Assembly: GCA_029548365.1 (NCBI GenBank) | Contig: JAKPNN010000015.1 | Span: 1-56,332, forward strand | From: Chloroflexota bacterium | Lineage (GTDB): Bacteria > Chloroflexota > Anaerolineae > Anaerolineales > Anaerolineaceae | Length of the DNA stretch: 56,332 bases | Direction of reading: 5' to 3' | In this document: positions 1 to 8,403 of the stretch, one piece after another | Position numbering within the stretch: position 1 is the stretch's first letter | Layout: each line of letters opens with the position of its first letter | The notes under the pieces: model-generated | The model's input: only the letters and a program-made list of their open reading frames with translations | Databases searched by the model: none | What the model was told of the DNA's origin: nothing | Made by a program: the position numbers and the translations under genes

Positions 1-3000
1 ATGCCGCGGGTCGTCCATCTTGCGACCTTTGCGGTCCTTGAGGTATTTATCCAGCACCTGGTAGCCGCCGATCTGGTAATTCCACACCTCGGGCGCCACG
101 CCCTCAAAATAATGGGTTTTGTTGATGTAAACGCGTTGTTCTTCTTCGTTATAGACGGGCTTTCCGATGGTGTGATCATCGCCCTGCCCCTGGTATTTGA
201 CGGTCGGCTGGTCAAGCTCCGGGCTTTTGAGCAAATGCAAATTAGCCAACCTCTGGCCCAATGATGCAGAAGCCATAAATAATTCTGGATTTCTCGTAAA
301 AGGAATCCTTGGAAAATCGAATTTTAGATAATGTGAATACGTTGCTCTGTAAATATTACAATAAAGGACACTATAAATATAAAACAGAATATCTTCTGCA
401 GTAAAATGTTCGGAATTTGATCCCATTATTTTCTTAAGAAATTCTTTAGTGAAGTTTGGCGTTTTTTCTGAGGATCCAAAATCAAAGAGATTCTTATTGT
501 TTGGATCTGGATAAAGGTAAAGTGGGAACAAGTAATTTATATCGTATGCACTAACAGTTTTATGTCCAATTATTGTTTTCGTTATAAAGGCACCGGGTTG
601 TTCTTTGAATTGTTTTGGAACAATTACACCAAGATTTTCACCCTCTAACATATGTCTCATGACTCTTTTTACAGTTCGCCAAACAAGTGAGTCATGATAA
701 AAAATATATCTATCGTCAAATGGCCGATAGTTAACCCTGATAATTAATTTGTCAATTTCATGATCTTGTATTTCTTGTAATTGGTTCCAAGCCTTTCTTA
801 TACTCCAACCCTTCTTTTTCCGAATATCAAAGGCTTTATGCAAACCATCATCATCTAAGTCAGAATGTTTAAAAAGCCGGATCCTATTTAATAATTTGTT
901 TTTATCACCATCAACAACAAAGCCGTCTCTAGCAGTTGTCATCCCTACACCAAAAACCTGAAAAATATCGGTGATAATGGGCCAGCCTAAATAATATTGA
1001 ATATTTTCGGTTGCACGGGGTACAAAAAAGTAATACGGGCTGGATGGTTCTGTTTCTTCGTAATCGCATGTCCCCACATCATGTTTATTCAACCAATCAT
1101 ATTTTTTGTTTCTGAGTCCATAAATATCTTTGTGAAAAATATTTTCCGACTTGTTCTTAGCGGTTTTGACAAACAAAGCAATCGCCACACCCTGGCGGAT
1201 ATCAAAGACATTCTCATCCTTGCCGCCATCCGGGGCGGTTTCCTTTTTCAGGCTGTTGCCATGCAGGTCAAGGATATAAATTTTATCAAAGGTCTTCATC
1301 AGCGATTGGCGCATGCCCCTGAAGGTGGGGTTATCCAGGTAGCTGTGGTTGGTGATCATCGCCACGATGCCCTTGCCGGCTTCGTGGATCTTCCACTGGG
1401 CAAAGCGCAGGAACTTGACGTAATCATCCTGCAGCCATTTTGGATTTTTCTCACCCAGCGGTTTGCCGTCCACCGTGTAATAGCTCTGCGCGCCGTCAAC
1501 ATCGGTTTTCAGCAGTTGCTCCGTCCATGCATTCTTGTTCGCAGAAATGCCGGAATAGGGCGGGTTGCCCATGATCACCAGGATCGGCTCGCGCTTTACC
1601 TTGCCCGCCAGCCGGCTTTCCACGCTCAGCGCGCTGACCCCGGGAATGCTGATCTGCTCGATCTCCTCCATCTCCAACGTGTTGGTCAGGTAGAGCTGGA
1701 AGCTGTCATCCCCCTGCAGTTGACAGCCGAGCGACTCAAGCAAATAGCTGATCTTCATGTGCCCGATGGCGTAGGGCGCCATCATCAGCTCCAGCGCGTA
1801 GTAATTCTTCAGGATCTGGTTGCGAATAAAGCCCTGCTTGCCGCCCTGGCCATATTTACCCACGTATTCCTCTACTGCCAGGCGGATAGCCTCCGCCGGA
1901 AAGGTCAGCGTGCCGGCGGCCGGGTCCAGCACGGTCACGGATGGGTCAGCCAGCCCGTCGCGCAGTTCAAAACGGGTCTTCAACAGGCTGTGCACCGAGC
2001 GGACAATGTACTTCACCACCGGTTCGGGGGTGTAATACACGCCGCGCCGTTCGCGGGTTTGCGGGTCGTACTGGTTGAGGAAGGTCTCGTAAAAGTGCAC
2101 GATCGGGTCTTCGCCGCGGCCTTCCTTGTAATACTGGTCGAGGATGCTGTTGATATCGGCAGCGTTCAGCACCGCAGTGATATCATCCACGATCACTTCC
2201 ATCTGATCGGAGAGGTTGCCCAAAGAAATAAACTGGAACACCTCCCGCAGGATGCCGATCGATTGGGGGATGTAGTCAAAGGCAATTTTCCGGTTGAAGT
2301 CCCCATCGGCGCGGGTGCGAGCGGCGAACAAGCCGTAGGCGATCGTCTGGGAATAGAGATCGGCAAATTGTTGAGGGGTCAGGCTGGTGATCAGGTATTT
2401 CTGAAAAGCCTGGTAAAAACCGTAAATTGCGCCCTTTCCCCGCTCTGATTCACGCAGATCTTCGGCGACCACCTGGTCACGTAAAAAACGGGTGCGCTTG
2501 GCCAGTTCAACAGCCAGGCTTTCCGCGGTGAAAGTTTTGGGCAGTTTGAATGAGAAAAAGCGATTCGCTAAATTTTCAAACGCATCAATATTTTCAAGTG
2601 CGGGCGTGGTTTTTAAGGTTCTGGCGGTGAAGTGTTGCCCGATAATCGCCCGGTCGATCATGATCCCATTGCGGTACAGGCGGAATTCGTAAAAATCCGT
2701 CAGGATCACGTTGGGAAAGGTGTTCAGGTAGCGCTCTAACTGTTCGCTGGTTTCAGCCTGGTCCAGGTTGGTCCCCGGCGCCTTGGCTTCAATATAACCG
2801 ACGATGAAGTGGTCGCCGTCCCACACGCGAAAATCCGGGTTACCGGCTTCGGTCTGCTTGGGCAGTTGGGTTACATCGGTTCTACGCCCTTTTTCAAGCG
2901 GGAAGCCGGAAAACAGGGTTTTCAGTGCAGGGTAATAGGTTTCTTCACGCGCGTCACCGTGCTTCTCGGTATCGGCGATATCTTTCAGGTATTGAGTGAG

Positions 3001-3012
3001 CAGTTTCTGCAT
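1..3012 (-). CDS. Type IIG/ISP-like restriction-modification enzyme (C-terminus cut by window edge)
   Basis: The frame is open from the ATG at 3012 to base 1 (1004 codons), so the C-terminus is missing. Seen in the sequence: an N-terminal PD-(D/E)xK nuclease (Asp60, then Glu75-Ala-Lys77), an N6-adenine methyltransferase with SAM motif LDPAAGT at residues 362-368 and catalytic NPPY at 483-486, and a C-terminal VWNYQIGGYQVLDKYLK-type segment typical of type ISP C-terminal domains. About 285 residues separate nuclease and methylase, too few for the full helicase of classical ISP enzymes, so I infer a single-chain type IIG enzyme. A good ribosome site (AAGGGGA) precedes the start. Residues about 610-910, the expected target-recognition part, are encoded by strikingly AT-rich DNA (bases 280-1185). 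No separate methylase or specificity gene is visible. Confidence 0.88.
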   Translation of the reverse strand, partial: MQKLLTQYLKDIADTEKHGDAREETYYPALKTLFSGFPLEKGRRTDVTQLPKQTEAGNPDFRVWDGDHFIVGYIEAKAPGTNLDQAETSEQLERYLNTFPNVILTDFYEFRLYRNGIMIDRAIIGQHFTARTLKTTPALENIDAFENLANRFFSFKLPKTFTAESLAVELAKRTRFLRDQVVAEDLRESERGKGAIYGFYQAFQKYLITSLTPQQFADLYSQTIAYGLFAARTRADGDFNRKIAFDYIPQSIGILREVFQFISLGNLSDQMEVIVDDITAVLNAADINSILDQYYKEGRGEDPIVHFYETFLNQYDPQTRERRGVYYTPEPVVKYIVRSVHSLLKTRFELRDGLADPSVTVLDPAAGTLTFPAEAIRLAVEEYVGKYGQGGKQGFIRNQILKNYYALELMMAPYAIGHMKISYLLESLGCQLQGDDSFQLYLTNTLEMEEIEQISIPGVSALSVESRLAGKVKREPILVIMGNPPYSGISANKNAWTEQLLKTDVDGAQSYYTVDGKPLGEKNPKWLQDDYVKFLRFAQWKIHEAGKGIVAMITNHSYLDNPTFRGMRQSLMKTFDKIYILDLHGNSLKKETAPDGGKDENVFDIRQGVAIALFVKTAKNKSENIFHKDIYGLRNKKYDWLNKHDVGTCDYEETEPSSPYYFFVPRATENIQYYLGWPIITDIFQVFGVGMTTARDGFVVDGDKNKLLNRIRLFKHSDLDDDGLHKAFDIRKKKGWSIRKAWNQLQEIQDHEIDKLIIRVNYRPFDDRYIFYHDSLVWRTVKRVMRHMLEGENLGVIVPKQFKEQPGAFITKTIIGHKTVSAYDINYLFPLYLYPDPNNKNLFDFGSSEKTPNFTKEFLKKIMGSNSEHFTAEDILFYIYSVLYCNIYRATYSHYLKFDFPRIPFTRNPELFMASASLGQRLANLHLLKSPELDQPTVKYQGQGDDHTIGKPVYNEEEQRVYINKTHYFEGVAPEVWNYQIGGYQVLDKYLKDRKGRKMDDPRH

Positions 3013-3045
3013 AGCCGGTCCCCTTCGGATAATGACATCAGTTTA

Positions 3046-3051
3046 ATTATA
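3046..3051 (-). promoter_or_regulatory. Candidate -10 box of the restriction-modification gene
   Basis: A perfect TATAAT on the minus strand lies 34 bases upstream of the restriction-modification ATG. No convincing -35 box is present at 17-18 bases, so this is only a candidate. Confidence 0.35.
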
Positions 3052-3156
3052 AACCATTCTGGCGGTTGCGTCGGATCACACAGGTGTTTTCGGTTTTTTG
3101 GGGGTGGTGAGTGGTGAATAGTGAATGGGCGTTGAGTAGACCGGGGTTGGCATCGA

Positions 3157-3488
3157 TAATCCCATCGTAGGGGCGGACCTCCATGTCCGCCCAGGGCAGG
3201 CACAGCTCGATACCCTTGCAGGGCACAGGGAGTGCTACGCGAAGACCTGCCCCTACGGGTGACTGGCAAATTAATGCATCTGCGGATGATCGATCAATCC
3301 GGCGGTTAACCCTGTTTTGAACCATAAAGGACGCAAAGAACACGAAGTTTGTCATTGCGAGCTTACGGCGCGAACTCATGTTTCCACCAGAGATTGCTTC
3401 TCTCCGCTGCGCTCCGATCGCAATGACAACGCGTTTGTATGTCATCGCGAGCTTGCGAAGCGATCTCGGTTTTTGGCGATGCACCCGA
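3157..3488 (+). repeat. REP-like bipartite repeat, unit 1
   Basis: The unit has two modules. The first, GC-rich, carries nested inverted repeats: outer arms CGTAGGGGC and GCCCCTACG, inner arms GGGCGGAC and GTCCGCCC. The second carries a 10-base inverted repeat, GTCATTGCGA at 3351-3360 and TCGCAATGAC at 3418-3427, followed by GTCATCGCGAGCTTGCGAAG. The same order is repeated nearly base for base downstream, showing a true unit of about 330-370 bases. It lies just upstream of the restriction gene. Confidence 0.85.
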
Positions 3489-3862
3489 AATAGATAATCC
3501 CATCGTAGGGGCGGACTTCCACGTCCGCCCAGGGCAACCACGGAGGGTTGCCCCTACGGATGGCCGGGGCAGGCACAGCTCGATACCCTTGCAGGGCACA
3601 GGGAGTGCTGCGCGAAGGGTTGCCCCTACGGGTGACCGGCAAATCAATACCTCTGGGGATGATCAATTAATCCGGCGGTTAACCCTGTTTTGAACCACAA
3701 AAGACGCAAAGAACACGAAGTTTGTCATTGCGAACATACAGCGCGATCTCATGTTTCCACCAGAGATTGCTTCTCTCCGCTGCGCTCCGATCGCAATGAC
3801 AACGCGTTTGTATGTCATCGCGAGCTTGCGAAGCGATCTCGGTTTTTGGTGATGCACCCGAA
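3489..3862 (+). repeat. REP-like bipartite repeat, unit 2
   Basis: A near-identical direct copy of unit 1, with a slightly longer GC-rich module (an additional piece around 3535-3570 that duplicates the pyrimidine-rich arm). The AT-richer spacer, including the stretch beginning AATCCGGCGGTTAACCCTG, is also kept, so the whole unit was duplicated and not just the palindromes. Confidence 0.85.
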
Positions 3863-3945
3863 ATAGATAATCCCATCGTAGGGGCGGACCTCCATGTCCG
3901 CCCAGGGCAACCACGAAGGGTTGCCCCCACGGGGGATCAATATAA
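3863..3945 (+). repeat. REP-like repeat, partial unit 3
   Basis: Only the GC-rich module is present, ending about 20 bases before the transposase start codon. It lies in the same reading frame as the transposase and reads through without a stop, so it could be translated if an upstream start (for example the ATG at 3812) were used. Confidence 0.75.
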
Positions 3946-3967
3946 CAATTGCAATTATAATTTCTTC

Positions 3968-4594
3968 ATGAACGCGACCAATCGACCCCTGTCCAATCGC
4001 AAAAACCCGCGTCTACCCGGGTATGATTATGCCCAAGCCGGGGCGTATTTCATCACTGTCGTCACCCAGGGGCGCGTCCCCCTGTTTGGTGAGGTTGCAA
4101 ATGGTGAAATGCACCTTAATCCCGCCGGGGAGATGGTGGTGTGGGTGTGTGAGGAAATGCCAAATTATATTCCGGGCATGGAATGGGGCATTTATCAGGT
4201 CATGCCGAATCATTTTCATGGGGTTATTGAATTGCACATTGGCGATGCACCCAAATCAAATAATCCCATTGTAGGGGCGGACTTCCATGTCCGCCCAGGG
4301 CAACCACGAAGGGTTGCCCCCACGGGTGGCCGACAAATCAATACCTCTGCGGATGATAAATCAATCCGGCGGTTAACATTGGGCAATATCGTGGGACGTT
4401 TCAAATCTCTGACGACGCGGCGCTATCTCGATGGTGTCCATGCCGACAATTGGCAGCCACTTCCAACCCACCTGTGGCAGCGCAATTACTACGAACACAT
4501 CATTCGTGATGACCAGGATTACCAATCCATTTTCGATTATATCCTCGCTAACCCCCAAAATTGGGAGCAGGACCGGGAACACCCATCAAGATAA
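3968..4594 (+). CDS. REP-associated tyrosine transposase (RAYT), Y1/HUH family, with an embedded repeat
   Basis: The 208-residue protein has the family hallmarks: an N-terminal GYDYAQAGAYFITV strand, the HUH metal-binding motif PNHFHG (His82, His84), and a C-terminal helix with WQRNYYEHIIR, where Tyr174 or Tyr175 is the expected DNA-cleaving residue. RAYT proteins are single-strand endonucleases linked to REP palindromes, matching the repeat cluster on both sides. Residues about 92-136 are not family sequence but an in-frame copy of the neighbouring repeat (bases 4241-4375). The ATG at 3968 was chosen because homology starts there. An ATG at 3812 in the same frame would add 52 residues encoded by repeat DNA. 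HUH and tyrosine motifs are intact, so the enzyme may still be active, but this is unproven. Confidence 0.88.
   Translation: MNATNRPLSNRKNPRLPGYDYAQAGAYFITVVTQGRVPLFGEVANGEMHLNPAGEMVVWVCEEMPNYIPGMEWGIYQVMPNHFHGVIELHIGDAPKSNNPIVGADFHVRPGQPRRVAPTGGRQINTSADDKSIRRLTLGNIVGRFKSLTTRRYLDGVHADNWQPLPTHLWQRNYYEHIIRDDQDYQSIFDYILANPQNWEQDREHPSR
4241..4375 (+). repeat. REP-like repeat copy inside the transposase gene
   Basis: 135 bases (exactly 45 codons) match the GC-rich module and adjoining spacer of the flanking units, from the GGCGATGCACCC edge to the TCCGGCGGTTAAC edge. It lies between the HUH motif and the tyrosine helix. It keeps the reading frame and contains no stop in that frame. Confidence 0.85.
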
Positions 4595-4609
4595 AAAAAC
4601 ATCATGCGC

Positions 4610-5015
4610 TGGGCACCGGGGTTGACATCGATAATCCCATCGTAGGGGCGGACTTCCATGTCCGCCCAAGGCAACCACGGCTCGATACCCTTGCAGGGCA
4701 CAGGGAGTGCTGCGCGAAGGGTTGCCCCTACAGGTAACCGGCAAATCAATACCTCTGCGGATGATCAATTAATCCGGTAGTTAACCCTGTTTTGAACCAC
4801 AAAGGACGCAAAGAACACGAAGTTTGTCATTGCGAGCTTACGGCGCGATCTCATGTTTCCACCAGAGATTGCTTCTCTCTGCTGCGCTACGATCGCAATG
4901 ACAACGCGTTTGTTTGTCATCGCGAGCTTGCGAAGCGATCTCGGTTTTTAGTGATGCACCCGAAATAGATAACCCCATCGTAGGGGCGGACTTCCACGTC
5001 CGCCCAGGGCAGGTA
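4610..5015 (+). repeat. REP-like bipartite repeat, units 5 and 6 (last one partial)
   Basis: A full unit, with the GC-rich module at 4633-4735 and the CATTGCGA palindrome module at 4826-4945, is followed by the start of another GC-rich module at 4970-5012 that stops before the CsoR-like gene. Several point differences from units 1 and 2 show that the copies are diverging. Confidence 0.85.
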
Positions 5016-5096
5016 CCGCTCAGACTTTGGGATATCATTCGATCGGGGTAAAATAAGGTCTGGTAAGCGGAAAAATAATTAAGCCAAACACGGTGA

Positions 5097-5444
5097 ATGC
5101 AGATGAACAATCACTCTGATAATCGAGGAACAAGCCCACACCATGATCATGATCATGATCATGCGCAGCATGTCTATGTCCACAGCCAGGCTGAAAAAAA
5201 AGCGGTGATCAATCGCCTTTCGAAGGCTGTGGGTCATATTGAGGCGATCAAGCGCATGGTAGAAAACGATGCCGATTGCAGCCAGATCCTGATCCAGCTT
5301 GCTGCGGTGAAAGCGGCGATCAATAACACAGGAAACCTTGTGTTGAAGAATCACATCAGCCACTGCATTGTCCAGGCAGCCAAAGAGGGGAATGAGAAGG
5401 CGATCAGCGACCTGAACACCGCTATTGATCGGTTTATTAAATAA
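5097..5444 (+). CDS. CsoR/FrmR-family metal-sensing repressor with His-rich N-terminus
   Basis: The 115-residue, all-helical protein belongs to the DUF156 family of metal- or formaldehyde-sensing repressors. The copper-type ligand set Cys61, His86, Cys90 is present with the CsoR spacing (25 and 4 residues), which favours Cu(I) over the His-rich set of RcnR. The N-terminal extension HHDHDHDHAQH (residues 15-25) is encoded by a run of ATGATC hexamers at about 5142-5166 and could hold extra metal. Two starts are possible, 5097 and 5103, and neither has a strong ribosome site. No copper ATPase or chaperone lies next to it, so its target is probably elsewhere or itself. It converges on the methyltransferase gene. 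Confidence 0.85.
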   Translation: MQMNNHSDNRGTSPHHDHDHDHAQHVYVHSQAEKKAVINRLSKAVGHIEAIKRMVENDADCSQILIQLAAVKAAINNTGNLVLKNHISHCIVQAAKEGNEKAISDLNTAIDRFIK

Positions 5445-5479
5445 AAAATGCTATTTTTCCACCGCTGGCGCAGCGCTTA

Positions 5480-6070
5480 TTAAAATTTGTCTTTAATCCC
5501 GGCAACCTGGTACATCCTCTCGTTTGAGATCTTCACCTTCACGGTCAGATACTGCCCAAGCAAAGTTTCAAGCTGATCTTCATGCATCAATCCAATGGAT
5601 ACGCTGCTGGCGGTGCTCTGGTGATGCCGGTCAATGCTGGAGCGGCTCATCCCGTGGGCTACTGTCAACACCCCGCCGGGTTTGAGGTCGCCCGCCAGCT
5701 TTTCGATCAATCTGGCGGGGCGGAAAAAATGCGGAAAAGCGTTATACACGATGATGCGGTCAAAGGCTGACTCAAACGTGAGTGTTTCAACATCGGCGCA
5801 GATCAGGTGAACATTGGGCTGAGAAAACTTCCGGCGAGCGTGTGCGATCATCTCCGGTGAAATATCCACTGCAGTGACCAGAGACACGCCGCGCAGCAGG
5901 TAATCCGGGATCAGTACGCCCGTACCGCAGGCGACATCCAGAACACAATCGCCAGCTTCCACACCGGCGTTATCGAGGATAGCATCAATCACCGCGTCGT
6001 CACGGATCATTTTTGCATCCCAAACCGGTGCGCAGCGATCAAAAAATTTGATGATCTCCTGCTGGTTCAT
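5480..6070 (-). CDS. Class I SAM-dependent methyltransferase
   Basis: The 196-residue protein shows the Rossmann SAM-binding motif VLDVACGTGVL near residue 43, an acidic VDIS motif ending strand 2, and a C-terminal GMSRSSIDRHH segment. It is the last gene of the ECF transporter operon, 49 bases after the S-component gene. That context suggests it modifies the imported compound or a product of it. The substrate cannot be read from the sequence. Confidence 0.8.
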   Translation of the reverse strand: MNQQEIIKFFDRCAPVWDAKMIRDDAVIDAILDNAGVEAGDCVLDVACGTGVLIPDYLLRGVSLVTAVDISPEMIAHARRKFSQPNVHLICADVETLTFESAFDRIIVYNAFPHFFRPARLIEKLAGDLKPGGVLTVAHGMSRSSIDRHHQSTASSVSIGLMHEDQLETLLGQYLTVKVKISNERMYQVAGIKDKF

Positions 6071-6119
6071 GTGGATGCCACCCTCAGCACCTGCGGGAAG
6101 TTAAAGCGCAGTACTGCTT

Positions 6120-6668
6120 TCACGCTGATTTTGGATAGCGTCTGGGGATCAACCTGGCGTTCATCAGTGCAAAGACAATCGTTGGGATCAGCACAAGCTG
6201 GATGATAATCCCCGGCAGGCTGGTGACAAAATAGCTGGCAGCCCAGGTAGCCATGGTGGTGGCTCCGCGCGCAAAGATGAAAGCCCTCGCCAGGCCAGCG
6301 ACAATCCGCCCGGTCACCATGGCGATGATCAAGCTGATGTACAAATCGACGTAGGTTTTCCTGGTGCGGATCAAGGACATTATCAAGCCGCTCACCAACC
6401 CGTAAACAGCCAGCTCTATGATCATAACAGGCAAAACCGCAACCGGGGGCATACCGGTGAACAGCGTAGACAGGGCAGGCCCAGCCAGTCCGCACAGCAA
6501 TCCAAAGGGCCAGCCACAAATCAGTCCGCACAGGAGGACCGGGATGTGCATCGGCAGATACACCGAACCGGCATTGGGGATGGCATGAAACGCCTGTGGA
6601 AGGACCACGCACAGCGCCAGGCAAACCGCGGTGATAATGGATTTTTTAACAACGGACATTTCTTTCAT
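6120..6668 (-). CDS. ECF transporter substrate-binding (S) component
   Basis: The 182-residue hydrophobic protein has about six membrane segments and the HAIPNAGSVYLPMHIPVLL and GLICGWPFGLLCGL stretches seen in S components of the ECF-type importer superfamily (the broad PF12822-like group). S components bind the vitamin or metal and dock on the shared EcfT/EcfA/EcfA' module encoded just upstream. A strong ribosome site (AAAAGGAG) lies 9 bases before the ATG. An 89-base gap separates it from ecfT. No known riboswitch was recognised in this gap, so the ligand stays unknown. Confidence 0.8.
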   Translation of the reverse strand: MKEMSVVKKSIITAVCLALCVVLPQAFHAIPNAGSVYLPMHIPVLLCGLICGWPFGLLCGLAGPALSTLFTGMPPVAVLPVMIIELAVYGLVSGLIMSLIRTRKTYVDLYISLIIAMVTGRIVAGLARAFIFARGATTMATWAASYFVTSLPGIIIQLVLIPTIVFALMNARLIPRRYPKSA

Positions 6669-6757
6669 GATATTTTTCTCCTTTTAATTCAATGGTAAAC
6701 CAAGTTGAACCTGTTCTAAAATTAATACAAGTTGTGGTGTTCAGACAACCTCACAAT

Positions 6758-7549
6758 CTACCTGATTAAAATTTGTAAAATACAGATCGCAATCACAATC
6801 AACAGAGCGAAATAATCATCCACCTTCAGGGGAGCGAATTTTTTCCTGGTACGGCCGGATGCAGAGCGGTAGCCCCTGGCTTCCATCGCGATGGAAAGCT
6901 CGTCGGCACGCTTGAACGCAGATAAAAAGATCGGAACGACCAGGGGCAGCACAGCAGCGGCTTTTTCAGTCAATTTTTTGCTGTCAAACCTTGCACCCCT
7001 GGCTGTCTGCGCTTTGCGGATCATCTCCGTCTCTTCAGAGAAGGTTGGAATAAACTGGATCGCAATCGACAGGATCATGGCAATTTGCTCGGCAGGGATG
7101 CCAACCAGTTTGAATGGGGAGATGAGGGCTTCGAGCGCGTTGGTGATCTCCATCGGCGCTGTGGAGCTGGTGATGACATTGCTGGCAACCAGCGCAAAAA
7201 CAACGCGCAGCACAACGTCGACGCCCTGCATCAAACCAGCGGAAGAGGGTGTGAAGATCCACCAGGAGAACCAGGCATTTTCCGGGCTGTAGAAAAAGGT
7301 GTTCATCATGAAAATGACCAGAAAGAACCATGATAGTCTTTGAACCGAATTGAGAGCAATCTTGATCGAAAGGCCGGATAGCGCCACAGTGAAGGCCAGA
7401 AAAGCCAGTATGACCCCGTAACCGATCAACGGCCTGACGAGGATGATAGCGGTAACTGAGATGAACAGCCCCAGCAGTTTGACGCGTGGGTCTAACCTGT
7501 GAATCGGTGAATCGCCAGGCAGGTACATACCGGTTGGAAGACGGTTCAT
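6758..7549 (-). CDS. ecfT: ECF transporter membrane component EcfT
   Basis: The 263-residue membrane protein has the EcfT pattern: early DPRVKLLGLF, several membrane helices, and the coupling-helix motifs TARGARFDS (about residues 182-190) and MEARGYRSAS (about 222-231), each with the Ala-Arg-Gly signature that contacts the ATPases. It overlaps the upstream ATPase gene by 4 bases, so the two are translationally coupled. Confidence 0.93.
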   Translation of the reverse strand: MNRLPTGMYLPGDSPIHRLDPRVKLLGLFISVTAIILVRPLIGYGVILAFLAFTVALSGLSIKIALNSVQRLSWFFLVIFMMNTFFYSPENAWFSWWIFTPSSAGLMQGVDVVLRVVFALVASNVITSSTAPMEITNALEALISPFKLVGIPAEQIAMILSIAIQFIPTFSEETEMIRKAQTARGARFDSKKLTEKAAAVLPLVVPIFLSAFKRADELSIAMEARGYRSASGRTRKKFAPLKVDDYFALLIVIAICILQILIR

Positions 7550-8403
7550 CGGCTGGCTCCCTTGCCAATGTTGATTAAGAAAGGCAGCAATTCCTGGTAG
7601 CGGATGGTGTCTTGTGGGATGGGATGACCGCAGGCCGATAATAGGTGCGCCATTTCCCTGGCTGGGCTGATGCCGATGCCTTTTTCCTGGAGTAATGCAA
7701 CGTCCCTGAAGGCGTGCTTTGCGGGGGCGTTGATGAGCAAGCGACCGTCTTCGAGTACGATCACGCGCTGGGCGTTCTCTGCGATGGCATCAGCGTTGTG
7801 CGAGACCATGATGATCGTCACGCCGGCTGCGTTCAGATGCGTGGTTAGCTCGAGAAAAGCTGCTCTGCCGCGGGGATCAAGGCCAACGATCGGTTCATCC
7901 AGGATCAGGATTTTTGGTTTTGCCGCCAGAACCCCTGCAATGGCAACCCGCCGTTTCTCACCGCCGGAAAGGCTGAACGGCGATTCGGCGCGGATCGCCT
8001 CAAAGTCAAGGCCGACGGTTTCAATCGCCCAGCGGACATTTTCGGCAATTGTAGTTTTTGATAATCCCGAATGCCTCAATCCAAAAGCTACGTCCTTTTC
8101 AACGCTGGTTTCAAATAACTGCACCTCGGGGTATTGAAAGACAATGCCCACCTTTCGCCGCAGTTCCTCTCGCGGGTAATCGCGGGCGTTGATGTCCTTG
8201 CCGTCGATGATGATTTGCCCTTCCAAAGGCGGCATTAACCCTGCGATCAGTTGGATCAGCGTGGATTTACCGCACCCGGTTTTGCCCATGATCCCGACAT
8301 AGTCGCCATCATCAATCTGCAGGCTGAAATCCTGTAGAGCCAGCGACTCGAAGATTGTGCCCGGGAAATAAGTGTAGGAGGCGTGCTTTATTTCGATGGG
8401 CAT
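7546..8403 (-). CDS. ecfA2: ECF transporter ATP-binding protein EcfA2
   Basis: 285-residue ABC ATPase with Walker A GKTGCGKST, Q-loop FQYPEVQLF, signature LSGGEKRR, Walker B ILILDEP and H-loop VSHN. The YPEVQLF Q-loop is typical of the second ATPase of ECF modules. It overlaps ecfA1 by 16 bases and ecfT by 4. With EcfA1 it forms the heterodimeric motor. Confidence 0.93.
   Translation of the reverse strand: MPIEIKHASYTYFPGTIFESLALQDFSLQIDDGDYVGIMGKTGCGKSTLIQLIAGLMPPLEGQIIIDGKDINARDYPREELRRKVGIVFQYPEVQLFETSVEKDVAFGLRHSGLSKTTIAENVRWAIETVGLDFEAIRAESPFSLSGGEKRRVAIAGVLAAKPKILILDEPIVGLDPRGRAAFLELTTHLNAAGVTIIMVSHNADAIAENAQRVIVLEDGRLLINAPAKHAFRDVALLQEKGIGISPAREMAHLLSACGHPIPQDTIRYQELLPFLINIGKGASR

Noticed and set aside
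997-2448. 483-codon plus-strand frame
   Set aside because: It lies antisense to the restriction-modification gene, whose frame has clear nuclease and NPPY motifs. The antisense translation has no family sequence.
3100-3128. GTGAATAGTGAATGGG stretch as a regulatory site
   Set aside because: It belongs to the same low-complexity family found at 27665-27716, so no specific regulation is inferred.
3812-3967. N-terminal extension of the transposase from an ATG at 3812
   Set aside because: It is repeat DNA in translation; family homology begins at 3968. It is kept only as a possible alternative start.
3157-5015. CRISPR array
   Set aside because: Units are hundreds of bases long with palindromes, and the parts between them are also repeated. 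There are no unique spacers and no cas genes.
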